Shown: piece by piece, positions 38,623 through 48,769 of the stretch
Layout of the letters: the number at the start of each line of letters is the position of its first letter
Position numbering within the stretch: the stretch's first letter is position 1
Translations under genes and position numbers: made by a program
Notes under the pieces: generated by a model
Seen by the model: the letters and a program-made list of their open reading frames with translations, nothing else
Told to the model about the DNA's origin: nothing
Database searches by the model: none
From: Halalkalibacter oceani
GTDB lineage: Bacteria; Bacillota; Bacilli; Bacillales; Bacillaceae_D
NCBI RefSeq assembly: GCF_023715605.1
Contig: NZ_JAMBOL010000002.1
Location: 248,001-312,000 of the forward strand
DNA length: 64,000 nucleotides
Direction: 5' to 3'

Positions 38623-38631
38623 TGATATAAT
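38623..38631 (+). promoter_or_regulatory. Extended -10 promoter of asd
   Basis: TG-A-TATAAT (38623-38631) is a perfect extended -10, although the -35 region is poor. This would let asd-dapG-dapA be transcribed in vegetative cells independently of sigma-K. I saw no lysine riboswitch in the short leader. Confidence 0.6.
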
Positions 38632-38695
38632 CAATCCATCCTCTCGTCGTTAACACTTAAACTGTAGAGAATTTGGAAGGGAGATTACGAGAATC

Positions 38696-39742
38696 ATGAC
38701 AACAGCGAATTATCACGTGGCCGTGGTCGGAGCAACGGGCGCAGTCGGACAACAAATGCTCAAAACATTAGAGGAGCGCCAATTTCCAATTGCAAGCTTA
38801 AAGCTTTTATCATCAAAACGGTCTGCAGGAAAGAAAGTAACCTTTAAAGGGGAAGAATATACAGTGGAAGAGGCAACGCCTGAAGCGTTTGAAGGGGTGC
38901 AGGTCGCCTTGTTCAGTGCGGGCGGCTCTGTCTCCAAAGCGTTGGCGCCGGAAGCTGTTAAGCGCGGGGCCATTGTGGTCGACAATACGAGTGCGTTTCG
39001 GATGGATCCGACTGTACCGCTTGTCGTACCGGAAGTAAACGAAGCGGATTTAAAGGATCATAACGGAATCATTGCCAATCCGAACTGCTCAACGATTCAA
39101 ATGGTTGTCGCACTTGAACCAATCCGTGAAAAATACGGGTTGAAAAAAGTCATCGTCTCCACGTATCAGGCAGTATCCGGAGCGGGACTTGAAGCGATTG
39201 AAGAAATGAAGCAGCAAACAAGGGATATCCTTGACGGGAAGGAATTCACCCCGCAAATCCTGCCGGTTGGCGGCGATAAAAAGCATTATCAGATTGCTTT
39301 TAACGCGGTACCGCAAATCGATTTATTCCAGGATAATGGCTATACATTTGAAGAAATGAAAATGATAAATGAGACGAAAAAAATCATGCATATGGCTAAC
39401 CTTGAAGTCGCCGCGACATGTGTGCGCCTCCCTGTTGAAACAGGGCATTCTGAATCAGTTTATATTGAGACGGAGCAAGGCGGGGCGTCGGTACAAGAGC
39501 TGAAAGATCTGCTTGCACAAGCGCCTGGGATCACGTTACAGGATGATCCGGCTAATCAAATCTATCCGCTTGCTTCAGAATGCGTTGGCAAAAATGATGT
39601 GTTTGTCGGTCGGATTCGTCATGACCTGAATCGCGATAACGGGTATCATATGTGGATTGTGTCTGATAACTTATTAAAGGGTGCGGCCTGGAATTCCGTG
39701 CAAATTGCGGAAAGTCTCGTGAAATTAGGTCTTCTGTCATAA
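38696..39742 (+). CDS. asd: Aspartate-semialdehyde dehydrogenase
   Basis: Asd reduces aspartyl phosphate to aspartate semialdehyde, the branch compound for lysine, diaminopimelate, threonine, methionine and dipicolinate. The 348-residue product has the NADP-binding [11 protein letters not shown] motif, the catalytic Cys in NPNCSTIQM (near 130), and the [10 protein letters not shown] motif. GGAAGGGAG precedes the ATG. It heads asd-dapG-dapA, supplying precursor to the adjacent dipicolinate synthase. Confidence 0.97.
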   Translation: MTTANYHVAVVGATGAVGQQMLKTLEERQFPIASLKLLSSKRSAGKKVTFKGEEYTVEEATPEAFEGVQVALFSAGGSVSKALAPEAVKRGAIVVDNTSAFRMDPTVPLVVPEVNEADLKDHNGIIANPNCSTIQMVVALEPIREKYGLKKVIVSTYQAVSGAGLEAIEEMKQQTRDILDGKEFTPQILPVGGDKKHYQIAFNAVPQIDLFQDNGYTFEEMKMINETKKIMHMANLEVAATCVRLPVETGHSESVYIETEQGGASVQELKDLLAQAPGITLQDDPANQIYPLASECVGKNDVFVGRIRHDLNRDNGYHMWIVSDNLLKGAAWNSVQIAESLVKLGLLS

Positions 39743-39837
39743 TCGCCTAACAGGTGGATCCGTTCCTTCCTACTCTCATTTTAGGAGACAGGGGAGGAGC
39801 ACCCTTTTAATCTGCGTGGAGAAAAAGAAGGTGTCCG

Positions 39838-41058
39838 ATGAAAATTATTGTACAGAAATTCGGTGGTACGTCCGTTCGTAATGAGGAAAGCAGACAGCAG
39901 GCAGCTGCTCATGTCCAAAAAACGGTCGAGGAAGGCTATAAGGTCGTCGTTGTCGTCTCGGCGATGGGACGGCTTGGGGAACCTTATGCGACCGACACGT
40001 TGCTTAGCTTAATTGAGCCTGAACACTTGACGAAGCGCGAGCAGGATCTGCTCGTCTCAACTGGTGAAATGATTTCAGCAGTCGTGTTTTCGAATTTACT
40101 TAACAGCCGAAGTCTGTCCGCTGTTGCCTTGACCGGCGCACAGGCCGGCTTCCGGACGAACAATGATTTTACCCAGGCAAAAATTATCGAAATGAGCTGC
40201 GAGAGAGTCAAGGAAGAGCTTGCTGCGCATGATGTCGTCGTCGTTGCCGGCTTTCAAGGTCAGTCGGAAGCTGGTGAAATGACGACGCTCGGCCGGGGAG
40301 GCAGCGATACGTCGGCAACGGCATTGGGGGCTGCCCTTCAGGCTGAATGGGTTGATATTTTCACCGATGTCGAAGGGGTGATGACCGCTGACCCGCGGAT
40401 CGTTAAGGATGCACGGCCGCTTGAGACGATGACCTATAATGAGATTTGCAATATGGCCTATCAAGGAGCGAAAGTGATTCATCCGCGTGCGGTTGAAATT
40501 GCGATGCAGGCGAAGCTGCCGATCCATATCCGCTCGACCTATTCAGACAGCCGCGGCACATTAGTGACGATGGAGGCGGGTCAGCCGAAGGATGTTCATG
40601 AACGGTTGATCACCGGGATTGCCCACGTCGCCAATGTGACACAGATTAAGGTCACGGCAAAGGAAGGGCAATACGACTTGCAGGAGAAAGTGTTCAAAGC
40701 GATGGCCCAGCAAAAAATCAGCGTTGATTTCATTAATATTAATCCTCATGCAGTCGTCTACACGGTGATGGAACAGGTTGCCGACAAAGCGATTGCCGTT
40801 TTGAATGAGCTTGGTTTTGAGCCGGAAGTCAACCGTCATTGTGCGAAAGTATCGGCTGTCGGAGCAGGGATGACAGGGGTGCCGGGGGTGACAGCGAAAA
40901 TCGTTAGCGCTTTATCACAGCAAAATATCCAAATTCTCCAGTCAGCTGATTCTCATACAACGATTTGGGTTCTCGTGAAGGAAGAGGATATGAGTAAAGC
41001 TGTTAATGCACTCCATCATATGTTTCATCTTGATCAATTAGGGCAACAGCAAGGATAA
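39838..41058 (+). CDS. dapG: Aspartokinase (DapG type)
   Basis: DapG phosphorylates aspartate. The 406-residue, ACT-containing form matches B. subtilis aspartokinase I, which is feedback-regulated by meso-diaminopimelate. The KFGGTSV motif is at residues 7-13, TLGRGGSDTSATALGAAL marks the substrate/ATP site, and two C-terminal ACT domains cover about 260-400. The ATG at 39838 follows GAAGGTGTCCG, a modest RBS. The alternative aspartokinases would be elsewhere. Confidence 0.95.
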   Translation: MKIIVQKFGGTSVRNEESRQQAAAHVQKTVEEGYKVVVVVSAMGRLGEPYATDTLLSLIEPEHLTKREQDLLVSTGEMISAVVFSNLLNSRSLSAVALTGAQAGFRTNNDFTQAKIIEMSCERVKEELAAHDVVVVAGFQGQSEAGEMTTLGRGGSDTSATALGAALQAEWVDIFTDVEGVMTADPRIVKDARPLETMTYNEICNMAYQGAKVIHPRAVEIAMQAKLPIHIRSTYSDSRGTLVTMEAGQPKDVHERLITGIAHVANVTQIKVTAKEGQYDLQEKVFKAMAQQKISVDFININPHAVVYTVMEQVADKAIAVLNELGFEPEVNRHCAKVSAVGAGMTGVPGVTAKIVSALSQQNIQILQSADSHTTIWVLVKEEDMSKAVNALHHMFHLDQLGQQQG

Positions 41059-41095
41059 CACGTCGGAGAATTCCCTAAAGAAGGAGCTGGGAGAA

Positions 41096-41959
41096 ATGGA
41101 GTTTGGTCATGTGTATACAGCGATGGTGACGCCCTTTGACGAAAAAGGGGCTCTTCACCTTAAGCGGCTGGAGGAGCTGATCGATCATTTGCTTGCTAAC
41201 GGGACGGATGCATTGGTGGTGGCCGGGACGACGGGAGAATCACCAACGTTATCGCCTTCGGAGAAGCTTGAGCTTTTTCAGCATTGTGTGGATTATGTGA
41301 AAAAGCGGGTGCCGGTCATCGCCGGTACGGGAAGCAACGATACAAAGGGATCTGTGGAGCTAACGGAAAAAGCGGCGGCGCTCGGTGTTGATGGCATCAT
41401 GCTTGTCACGCCTTATTACAACAAGCCGTCGCAAAAAGGTCTGTATGAGCATTTTAGAACGATTGCTTCGCGTACGACATTGCCGGTTATGCTTTACAAC
41501 GTTCCCGGGCGCACGGCCCTTCATATGGAGGCTGAGACGGTGATCGCCTTATCAAAAATAAAAAATATTACCGCGGTAAAAGAATCAAGCGGTGATCTCG
41601 AACATATGGCAAAGCTGATCACCGAAACGGCGGATGACTTTATTCTTTATACAGGGGATGATGGCAACACGCTGCCGGCGATGGCGATCGGGGCAAGAGG
41701 CGTTGTTTCCGTCGCTTCGCATATTATCGGTGCGGAAATGCAGACGATGATTTCTCATTTTTTACAAGGAAATGTCAGCGAGGCAGCGGCGCTTCACCGT
41801 CAGCTTTTGCCGACGATGCAGGCGATGTTTTCCGCGCCCAATCCAACATGCGTGAAATATGCGCTTGAGGCAAGGGGAATTGAGGTCGGCGGCGTCCGCC
41901 TGCCGCTCGTTCCGCTTGATGAACAGCAGAAAAAAACAATCGACGCTGTCTTAGCATAA
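41096..41959 (+). CDS. dapA: 4-hydroxy-tetrahydrodipicolinate synthase
   Basis: DapA condenses pyruvate and aspartate semialdehyde. The 287-residue TIM-barrel enzyme has VAGTTGESPTLS, the YNVPGRT motif with the catalytic Tyr, and the Schiff-base Lys at about 161 in VKESSGD. AAGGAGCTGGG precedes the ATG. Its product is the substrate for both lysine/peptidoglycan synthesis and DpaAB, explaining the gene grouping. A terminator follows. Confidence 0.97.
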   Translation: MEFGHVYTAMVTPFDEKGALHLKRLEELIDHLLANGTDALVVAGTTGESPTLSPSEKLELFQHCVDYVKKRVPVIAGTGSNDTKGSVELTEKAAALGVDGIMLVTPYYNKPSQKGLYEHFRTIASRTTLPVMLYNVPGRTALHMEAETVIALSKIKNITAVKESSGDLEHMAKLITETADDFILYTGDDGNTLPAMAIGARGVVSVASHIIGAEMQTMISHFLQGNVSEAAALHRQLLPTMQAMFSAPNPTCVKYALEARGIEVGGVRLPLVPLDEQQKKTIDAVLA

Positions 41960-41989
41960 GAGGCGTGCAAGGCTTTTAAAGCCAAAGAA

Positions 41990-42036
41990 GCTTGCTTCAA
42001 AAGGAGTCAACCTGCCTTTTGGAGCAGGCTTTTTTT
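41990..42036 (+). terminator. Terminator after dapA
   Basis: GCTTGCTTCAAAAGG (41990-42004) pairs with CCTTTTGGAGCAGGC (42015-42029), then seven T. Confidence 0.9.
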
Positions 42037-42250
42037 GTTGTCTGCATGCCGCTAAAACGGAGCTTTCACGTTTTCCGTAATCAATATCTCCTCATTTTTG
42101 AAATGATAAGAATAGACGTCCACCTGTCATTATTTGCGGGGCAAAACATACCCTGTTTTTCTCTTTTTACCGGGTGAAAAGCCAGCGCCTGTCGTTTCGG
42201 CTCAAAATTTGGATACCTTTAGGTAATATTGACAGATGAGGAAGTTCAGC

Positions 42251-42280
42251 TTGTGTTTCAATTTACAAATAAGGTATACT
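42251..42280 (+). promoter_or_regulatory. Probable promoter upstream of rnjB
   Basis: TTGTGT (42251-42256) and TATACT (42275-42280), 18 bp apart. The -10 matches 5 of 6; the -35 is weaker. Confidence 0.45.
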
Positions 42281-42417
42281 GAAAACAATGATTTGTTCGG
42301 ATAAAGAATGGGGCTGTGTCGAAAGTGAGGCAATGACGTAGTGCGCGCTATCTGCCTGCAATGGGGAAGCCATGTTAGCAGGCTTTGACGATCTTGCAGC
42401 GGCTCCGTGAACTCCCG

Positions 42418-42515
42418 AGGTGCTCAAAAGAGCGGGAAGTTGCTGATGAGACACCTTTTTCATGACGTAATGGAGACAGCCTTGCATCGTTGGGCAGTAG
42501 AGATGTGCAATGGCT
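42418..42515 (+). promoter_or_regulatory. Possible attenuator hairpins in the rnjB leader
   Basis: AGGTGCTC (42418-42425) can pair with GAGACACCT (42448-42456), followed by T5. Downstream, AGCC-TTGCA (42478-42486) pairs with TGCAA-TGGCT (42506-42515). A stem plus T-run within a long leader looks like attenuation, but no ligand or regulator is evident. Confidence 0.35.
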
Positions 42516-42648
42516 GAAGCGTCACCCGGCATTGTTCTGTGAGTAGGGCAGCTCTGCCATTTTAAACGAATAGAAGGTCATCTATGCCAAGGATGATAGA
42601 ACGGATAAAAAGCAACATAGAGATTGATGAAAGTAGGAGGAACGTCCA

Positions 42649-44316
42649 TTGTCAAAAGAAAATAATGAAAAAGTACGTGTGTTTGCCCTCGGTGGAGTAG
42701 GTGAAATCGGCAAAAACATGTACGTTGTAGAGGTGAATGAGGACATCATTGTCGTCGACGCCGGTTTGATGTTTCCGGATGATGATATGCTTGGAGTCGA
42801 CATCGTGATTCCTGATGTATCCTATCTTGTTGAACATGAAGAACGTGTACGGGGAATCATTCTGACCCATGGTCATGAGGACCATATCGGAGGATTATCA
42901 TATGTGTTAAAGAAAATAAATGTTCCTGTCTATGGAACGAAGCTTACCCTTGGCCTAGTTGAAGAAAAACTGAAAGAAGCAGGGATTTTCCGTCAGACGA
43001 CATTGCGTTTGATCGATGCAAACAGCCGTCTGAAAATCGGCTCGACTCCTGTCTCTTTTTTCCGAACAAATCATAGTATTCCAGATTCTGTCGGCGTTAC
43101 GATTGAAACGTCACAGGGATCAGTCGTGCATACCGGCGACTTTAAATTTGATCAAACCCCGGTGGACGGCAAGCAAGCCGATATCGGAAAGATGGCCGCC
43201 ATCGGTCAGCGCGGCGTTCTTTGCCTGCTCTCTGACAGCACGAATGCCGAACGGCCCGGCCTGACAAAGTCCGAAACAGAAGTTGGACAAGGCATCGCCG
43301 AAGTATTCGAAAAGACGGAAGGGCGAATCATCGTCACGACCTTCGCTTCGAATGTCCATCGGATTCAGCAGGTGATCCAGGCTTCTATTGCAGCGAAACG
43401 AAAGCTTGCTGTTGTCGGAAAAAGCATGGTGCGCGTCATCACGATTGCCTCCAAGCTCGGCTATCTTGAAGCGCCGAAGGATCTTTTTATTGATATCGAT
43501 GAAATTGGCAAGTATCGCGACGAGCAGCTCGTTATTATTACGACCGGCAGTCAGGGAGAGCCGATGTCAGCGCTGACGCGGATGGCAAAAGGGGCTCACC
43601 GGCAAATTACGATTACCAATCACGATACGGTCATTATCGCCGCCTCGGCGATTCCGGGAAATGAAAAGTCCGTCTCGTCGATTATTGATCAGCTTCATCG
43701 GATCGGGGCGGAAGTCGTCTATGGACAAGCCAAAGTTCACGCCTCCGGTCACGGCAGTCAAGAAGAGCTGAAATTGATGCTTAATTTGATGCGCCCTAAG
43801 TATTTTGTACCGATTCACGGTGAGTTCCGGATGCAGCATGCCCATCGCAAGCTCGCTTTGCAGGTCGGAATCAAGCCGGAAGCGATCTTCCTTGTTGATA
43901 AAGGGGAAGTCGTTGAGTTTACGAACAATCAGGCGCGTAAAAGCGGCAAGGTGCCATCCGGCAATGTGTTAATCGACGGTCTTGGCGTCGGCGATGTCGG
44001 AAACATTGTGCTGCGTGACCGCCGCCTCTTATCAAAGGACGGGATTCTTGTTGTCGTCGTAACATTAAACAAGAAAACGGGCGAATTCGTCGCCGGTCCG
44101 AATATTATTTCGCGCGGCTTTGTGTACGTGCGCGAATCGGAAAAGCTGCTTGAAGAAGCCAATACATTGGTGGAAGTCATTTTGAAGAAATGTGTCAGTG
44201 AACAGGTTAATGAATGGTCTTCGCTCAAGAGCAATGTTCGAGAAGGATTGAGCCGCTTCCTGTTTGAAAAAACGAAAAGACGGCCGATGATTCTGCCGAT
44301 TATTATGGAAGTATAA
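42649..44316 (+). CDS. rnjB: Ribonuclease J2
   Basis: RNase J2 is a metallo-beta-lactamase/beta-CASP ribonuclease that works with RNase J1 in mRNA turnover and maturation. The 555-residue length equals B. subtilis RnjB, and the position before tepA identifies it as J2 rather than J1. The zinc motif HGHEDHIGG is at about 74-82, with beta-CASP segments following (GEFRMQHAHRKLA). It starts at a TTG at 42649 behind TAGGAGGA. The J2 motif has HGHEDH where J1 has HGHEDHIGG too, so motif alone does not separate them. Confidence 0.92.
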   Translation: MSKENNEKVRVFALGGVGEIGKNMYVVEVNEDIIVVDAGLMFPDDDMLGVDIVIPDVSYLVEHEERVRGIILTHGHEDHIGGLSYVLKKINVPVYGTKLTLGLVEEKLKEAGIFRQTTLRLIDANSRLKIGSTPVSFFRTNHSIPDSVGVTIETSQGSVVHTGDFKFDQTPVDGKQADIGKMAAIGQRGVLCLLSDSTNAERPGLTKSETEVGQGIAEVFEKTEGRIIVTTFASNVHRIQQVIQASIAAKRKLAVVGKSMVRVITIASKLGYLEAPKDLFIDIDEIGKYRDEQLVIITTGSQGEPMSALTRMAKGAHRQITITNHDTVIIAASAIPGNEKSVSSIIDQLHRIGAEVVYGQAKVHASGHGSQEELKLMLNLMRPKYFVPIHGEFRMQHAHRKLALQVGIKPEAIFLVDKGEVVEFTNNQARKSGKVPSGNVLIDGLGVGDVGNIVLRDRRLLSKDGILVVVVTLNKKTGEFVAGPNIISRGFVYVRESEKLLEEANTLVEVILKKCVSEQVNEWSSLKSNVREGLSRFLFEKTKRRPMILPIIMEV

Positions 44317-44378
44317 GCGCCGAGCCATAGCTCTTCTTCGAGTGACGAAAAAAGAAGCTTTTCGGTGGCCTTCGTTTC

Positions 44379-44422
44379 AGAGATGTCTCAAAAGGGTGAA
44401 GTAGACCTTGCGGGACATCTCT
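44379..44422 (+). terminator. Hairpin between rnjB and tepA
   Basis: AGAGATGTCTC (44379-44389) pairs with GGGACATCTCT (44412-44422), with AAAAGG/CCTT inside, followed by TCTTTGTTTT. It shares its core with several other hairpins in the window. Confidence 0.65.
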
Positions 44423-44506
44423 TCTTTGTTTTGCGGCCGATGGATGAAACGTTGGAAACAAGCTCATACTACGGGAAGAAGGATGATGAAAGGAGGCGTG
44501 TGGTCG

Positions 44507-45265
44507 ATGACAATGGAACAACCTTATGCCGAACAGCCACAGCCGAATCAACCGGCTCCGAAAGAGGAGAAGGGATCGGGAATTTTGGACAAGATTCAGG
44601 AGTTAGGTCAGACGAATGTGCCTGATATGGCGCAGTCAAATATTCATTGTATGACGGTTGTCGGTCAAATCGAAGGGCATATGCAGCTCCCGCCACAAAA
44701 CAAAACGACGAAATACGAGCATCTCATTCCCCAGCTTGTCGCGATTGAACAAAACCCGAAAATTGAAGGGCTATTGCTCATTTTAAATACGGTTGGCGGG
44801 GATGTGGAAGCCGGTCTGGCGATCTCCGAAATGGTCGCTTCGATGTCAAAGCCTTCCGTAACCCTCGTGCTTGGAGGAGGTCATTCGATCGGGGTGCCGA
44901 TTGCCGTCGCCGCCGACTATTCGTTTATTGCCGAAACGGCGACGATGACGATTCATCCGGTCAGACTGACAGGATTAGTGATCGGGGTTCCGCAATCATT
45001 TGAGTATTTGGACAAAATGCAGGAGCGGGTCATCAGCTTTGTAACGAAGCACTCAAATATTACAGAAGAGAAATTTAAAGAGCTGATGCTTTCGAAAGGC
45101 AATTTAACGAGAGATATCGGGACGAATGTAATTGGAACGGATGCGGTGAAATACGGTTTGATTAATGAGGTTGGCGGGATCGGTCAGGCGCTCGGAAAGC
45201 TGAACAGTCTGATTGACGAGTACCGGCAAAAACAGGCTGACGGAAAGGATGAGGTCATCCAATGA
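44507..45265 (+). CDS. tepA: ClpP-fold protease TepA (YmfB)
   Basis: TepA is a cytosolic ClpP/Sppa-like serine protease fold protein linked to protein export or spore protein turnover in B. subtilis. The 252-residue product has [19 protein letters not shown] and the putative nucleophile region [12 protein letters not shown], then [15 protein letters not shown]. The ATG at 44507 is best placed behind AGGAGG (44491-44496); the longer frame upstream runs through a hairpin. It overlaps ylzJ by 4 nt. Confidence 0.92.
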   Translation: MTMEQPYAEQPQPNQPAPKEEKGSGILDKIQELGQTNVPDMAQSNIHCMTVVGQIEGHMQLPPQNKTTKYEHLIPQLVAIEQNPKIEGLLLILNTVGGDVEAGLAISEMVASMSKPSVTLVLGGGHSIGVPIAVAADYSFIAETATMTIHPVRLTGLVIGVPQSFEYLDKMQERVISFVTKHSNITEEKFKELMLSKGNLTRDIGTNVIGTDAVKYGLINEVGGIGQALGKLNSLIDEYRQKQADGKDEVIQ

Positions 45266-45483
45266 TTCTCTATACAATGGTTCCTCCTGAATTCATTTTC
45301 CCGGAAGAGGAACAAAGCTACACATCCCAGCAGGTTATTCCGTGTGAAGCCGGCCAGTTGATCGTAGAGCGGCTTAATGCCTCCGAATACCGGATTGTAC
45401 GGCTGCTGAGCGGAGATCCGATGCATTATTTAAATGAAAAATATACACCCGGAACCGTCATCCAGGCAAAACCGCAATTTTAG
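45262..45483 (+). CDS. ylzJ: YlzJ-like protein
   Basis: A 73-residue protein of the YlzJ-like family, with [13 protein letters not shown] at the start and [15 protein letters not shown] in the middle. The function is unknown. It overlaps the tepA stop (ATGA), so it is translated with tepA. It is followed by the spoIIIE promoter. Confidence 0.88.
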   Translation: MILYTMVPPEFIFPEEEQSYTSQQVIPCEAGQLIVERLNASEYRIVRLLSGDPMHYLNEKYTPGTVIQAKPQF

Positions 45484-45504
45484 CATGTAGACAGGCATAG
45501 TCTA

Positions 45505-45513
45505 TGCTATAAT
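45505..45513 (+). promoter_or_regulatory. Extended -10 promoter of spoIIIE
   Basis: TG-C-TATAAT (45505-45513) is a perfect extended -10. TAGACA (45488-45493) matches the -35 consensus at 5 of 6 but at only 14 bp spacing, so the -10 probably dominates. Confidence 0.6.
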
Positions 45514-45534
45514 TAACTTCATCCAAGAATGGTC

Positions 45535-45556
45535 GAAGCAGCCAGCTGGCTGCTTC
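45535..45556. promoter_or_regulatory. Perfect 22 bp palindrome upstream of spoIIIE
   Basis: The left half GAAGCAGCCAG is followed immediately by its exact reverse complement. It lies 22 bp after the -10 and 45 nt before the ATG, without a T-run. It could be an operator for a dimeric regulator or a leader hairpin. Confidence 0.45.
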
Positions 45557-45601
45557 TTAAGTATTGAATGGAAATTGTGATTGAAGTAAAGGGTGAAACG
45601 T

Positions 45602-47920
45602 ATGGCAAGACGAAAGAAAAAAAGAAAAACCGAGTGGAAATCTCAGCTGACATTTGAACTCATCGGTCTCGGATTGCTTGTCATTGCTGTCGTTACATTA
45701 GCACGACTTGGAACAGTTGGCGAAACCTTTGTGCGACTATTCCGTTTTTTTCTCGGAGAATGGTTTGCTGTGCTCGCCTTCGGTTTATTGGCGATTTCCA
45801 TCTACATTATGGTCAAGCGTCAGCAACCTAAGCTGTTGACGCGCCGAATGTCGGGAGCCTATGTCATTCTTCTTTCTATGGCTTTATTCAGTCATGTTGG
45901 TTTATTCAACCAGCTTGCCGGTCAAGAAGGATTTCAAGACAGGTCGGTCATTCGCAATACGTGGAACCTGTTTTGGATGGAAATGAGAGGGGAGATCCCG
46001 CCTGCCGACCTGGGCGGTGGGATGATCGGCTCTCTGGCCTTTGCCATGAGCCACTTTTTATTCGCTGAAGCAGGGACTTATTTTTTATGCTTTGTATTGT
46101 TTATGATCGGATTAATTTTGATTACAGGTCGCTCGCTTTCGGAGCTTATCGGCAAATTGTTCCGACGCAGCTATCTTTTCTTAAGTGACAGCTTTCGTTC
46201 ATTCGGCGCTGAACTGAAGCAAATGAAAGAAAGAACGAAGGAAAAGCTGGAAGAAGAGCGAAAAAACCAGAAGAAAAAAAAGAAAAAGCGGCCGTTGCCT
46301 GATGAGGCTGATGAAATTGAACCGGCGACTGAACAGCCCGAAGGCGAGCCGGAAATTGTCGATTTCACCCAAAAGCTGTATCCGCCGGTTGAAGAGAAAC
46401 GAAAGGTGGAACAAGAGAAAGAAGAGGTCAAAGCGGTGGACGAGCCCGTCCAGGAAGCGCTTGTCACAGCCCAGGAGACGAATGAAGCGTATCAGCTTCC
46501 AAGCTTTGAGCTGCTCAAGCTGCCCGATAATCCAAGTCAATCCGGGGAAAAACGCCAGTTGACTGAAAACGCGCGCAAGCTGGAACAGACTTTAGAAAGC
46601 TTTGGCGTCAAAGCCCGCGTGTCGAAGGTGCATCTCGGCCCGGCTGTGACGAAGTACGAAGTTAACCCGAGCATCGGGGTGAAAGTGAGCAAAATTGTCA
46701 ATCTTGCTGATGATCTGGCGCTTGCCCTCGCGGCAAAGGATATCAGAATCGAAGCGCCGATTCCGGGCAAGTCGGCGATCGGGATTGAAGTGCCTAATCA
46801 GGAAGTGGCGATTGTCACGTTGCGCGAAGTTCTTGATTCGCCTGAATCGCAGCGTGAAAGCAACGTCCTCGCTGTCGGCCTCGGACGGGATATTTCCGGG
46901 GAACCCGTTCTCGCTCATTTGAACAAAATGCCCCATCTTCTTGTGGCAGGAGCGACAGGCAGTGGGAAAAGTGTTTGTATTAACGGCATTATTACAAGTA
47001 TTTTATTAAAGGCGAAGCCGCATGAAGTGAAGCTGATGATGATCGATCCGAAGATGGTCGAGCTGACGGTATACAATGGTATTCCTCATCTGCTCACCCC
47101 TGTTGTGACAGAAGCGAAAAAAGCGTCCCAGGCGTTGAAGAAAGTTGTCGCCGAGATGGAACGGCGCTATGACTTGTTTTCCCATACGGGAACAAGAAAT
47201 ATCGAGGGCTATAACGAAACGATCAGACGTCATAATGAAGCCGAAGAAGCAAAGCAGCCGATGCTGCCTTACATCGTCGTCATAGTCGATGAGCTCGCTG
47301 ATTTGATGATGGTAGCTTCTGGCGATGTCGAGGACTCGATTGCCCGCCTCGCGCAAATGGCGCGTGCTGCCGGGATTCATATGATCATTGCGACACAGCG
47401 GCCATCCGTCGATGTGATTACCGGAGTGATTAAAGCGAACATCCCGTCGCGTATTGCCTTCGGTGTATCCTCGCAAACCGACTCAAGAACAATCCTCGAT
47501 TCAGGCGGCGCAGAAAAGCTGCTCGGCCGCGGGGACATGCTCTATATGCCGGTTGGTGCGACGAAGCCGAAGCGGGTGCAAGGGGCGTTTCTCTCCGATC
47601 AGGAAGTTGAAGATGTCGTCAACTTTGTCATCTCCCAGCAAAAAGCGCAATACCAGGAGGAAATGACACCAACCGAGGAGAAAGCAGTGGAAGGACAAGT
47701 GGAGGATGAGCTGTATCAGCCTGCTGTTGAGCTCGTGACGGAAATGAACACCGCCTCTGTTTCGATGCTGCAGCGCCGTTTCCGCATTGGCTATACGAGG
47801 GCGGCTCGCTTAATCGACGAAATGGAAGTCAGAGGCATCGTTGGCCCGTATGAAGGTAGTAAGCCCCGGGAAGTTCTTGTTGAGAAGACAGAGGTGGACG
47901 AAGCATCTCATTCATCATAG
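45602..47920 (+). CDS. spoIIIE: DNA translocase SpoIIIE (FtsK family)
   Basis: SpoIIIE pumps the chromosome into the forespore through the sporulation septum and clears DNA trapped in septa. The 772-residue product has a basic N-terminus, four membrane helices (about 18-175), a charged linker (about 200-310), and a RecA-like motor with Walker [10 protein letters not shown] at about 450 and [11 protein letters not shown] as Walker B. The C-terminal gamma winged helix ([24 protein letters not shown]) reads chromosome polarity sequences. The ATG at 45602 is preferred over the GTG at 45593, which abuts the RBS. Confidence 0.96.
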   Translation: MARRKKKRKTEWKSQLTFELIGLGLLVIAVVTLARLGTVGETFVRLFRFFLGEWFAVLAFGLLAISIYIMVKRQQPKLLTRRMSGAYVILLSMALFSHVGLFNQLAGQEGFQDRSVIRNTWNLFWMEMRGEIPPADLGGGMIGSLAFAMSHFLFAEAGTYFLCFVLFMIGLILITGRSLSELIGKLFRRSYLFLSDSFRSFGAELKQMKERTKEKLEEERKNQKKKKKKRPLPDEADEIEPATEQPEGEPEIVDFTQKLYPPVEEKRKVEQEKEEVKAVDEPVQEALVTAQETNEAYQLPSFELLKLPDNPSQSGEKRQLTENARKLEQTLESFGVKARVSKVHLGPAVTKYEVNPSIGVKVSKIVNLADDLALALAAKDIRIEAPIPGKSAIGIEVPNQEVAIVTLREVLDSPESQRESNVLAVGLGRDISGEPVLAHLNKMPHLLVAGATGSGKSVCINGIITSILLKAKPHEVKLMMIDPKMVELTVYNGIPHLLTPVVTEAKKASQALKKVVAEMERRYDLFSHTGTRNIEGYNETIRRHNEAEEAKQPMLPYIVVIVDELADLMMVASGDVEDSIARLAQMARAAGIHMIIATQRPSVDVITGVIKANIPSRIAFGVSSQTDSRTILDSGGAEKLLGRGDMLYMPVGATKPKRVQGAFLSDQEVEDVVNFVISQQKAQYQEEMTPTEEKAVEGQVEDELYQPAVELVTEMNTASVSMLQRRFRIGYTRAARLIDEMEVRGIVGPYEGSKPREVLVEKTEVDEASHSS

Positions 47921-48009
47921 ACGAACTTGGGTGAGGGGGAGACTGGCAAAAGCAAAAGCTACGTCGCCCCTGCCCCTTTGACAAGAGAGAATGAAAAGGA
48001 GTGGAGAGT

Positions 48010-48735
48010 ATGATTAAAACGGATCAACGGCCTCTATATTTACAAGTCATTGACCGCATCAAAGAAGATATTGATAAGAAGGTGTATGAAGAAGGGGAAA
48101 AGCTGCCATCCGAATTCGAGCTCTCCAAACAGCTTGGGGTCAGCCGGGCGACGCTGCGGGAGGCGCTGCGGATTCTTGAGGAAGAAGGCGTTGTCATCCG
48201 CCGTCATGGAGTCGGGACATTTGTTCATTCCAAGCCGTTGTTTACGGCCGGAATCGAGGAAATGTACAGTGTGACGGATATGATCATTCAGGCGAATATG
48301 ACTCCAGGGACGATCTTTTTGTCCTCTTCGGTGCAGCCGGCAACGGAGGAAGACCGGCGCAAATTCGCGCAGGAAGACCTCGCCGAGATTATGGAAATCG
48401 AACGGGTTCGTACGGCGGACGGAACGCCGGTTGTTTACTGTCTGGATCAAATTCCGAACCAGCTTGTTGAAAACCATTCGATCCATGAAACAAAGTCAAT
48501 TTTCCGTTTTCTTGAAGAGATCGGGCGGACGATTACCCATGCCGTTACCTATATCGAGCCAATCGGCTATCATGAGCACGTCTCGGAAATTTTAGAATGC
48601 GACCCGGAATCCTCGTTGCTGCTGCTGAAGCAAATGCATTATGACCAGCTTGAACAGCCGCTGCTCTATTCGTTAAATTATTTTCGTGCCGATAAATTTA
48701 AGTTTCATGTTGTAAGAAAAAGGGTGAAAGCATAA
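48010..48735 (+). CDS. ymfC: GntR-family regulator YmfC (HutC subfamily)
   Basis: The 241-residue protein has an N-terminal winged helix-turn-helix ([39 protein letters not shown], read as two helices around [15 protein letters not shown]) and a C-terminal UTRA ligand-binding domain. The effector is not evident. Orthologous position in B. subtilis is ymfC, next to the ymfD transporter gene, which is absent here. The ATG at 48010 follows AAAGGAG (47996-48002). It precedes ymfF by 35 nt. Confidence 0.9.
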   Translation: MIKTDQRPLYLQVIDRIKEDIDKKVYEEGEKLPSEFELSKQLGVSRATLREALRILEEEGVVIRRHGVGTFVHSKPLFTAGIEEMYSVTDMIIQANMTPGTIFLSSSVQPATEEDRRKFAQEDLAEIMEIERVRTADGTPVVYCLDQIPNQLVENHSIHETKSIFRFLEEIGRTITHAVTYIEPIGYHEHVSEILECDPESSLLLLKQMHYDQLEQPLLYSLNYFRADKFKFHVVRKRVKA

Positions 48736-48769
48736 CCTAAGCTGACTGGCTGAAAAAGGAGATGAGTAG

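Larger units (their letters stand above)
41960..42648. other. Long intergenic region dapA-rnjB, structured leader
   Basis: The 689 bases begin with a strong terminator (41990-42036). A probable promoter (42251-42280) then gives rnjB a leader of about 370 nt. The leader has a terminator-like hairpin (42418-42460) and a second hairpin (42478-42515). A 61-codon frame at 41992-42177 runs through the terminator and has no domain, so I do not call it. No known riboswitch class is recognised. Confidence 0.55.

Noticed and set aside
38552-38695. Possible lysine riboswitch before asd
   Set aside because: Only 144 bases are available and none of the lysine riboswitch core motifs is recognisable.
41992-42177. 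61-codon frame after dapA
   Set aside because: It begins inside the dapA terminator hairpin and has no RBS or family.
44365-44625. 86-codon frame overlapping the tepA start in another frame
   Set aside because: tepA is well supported there; this frame crosses a hairpin and has no family.
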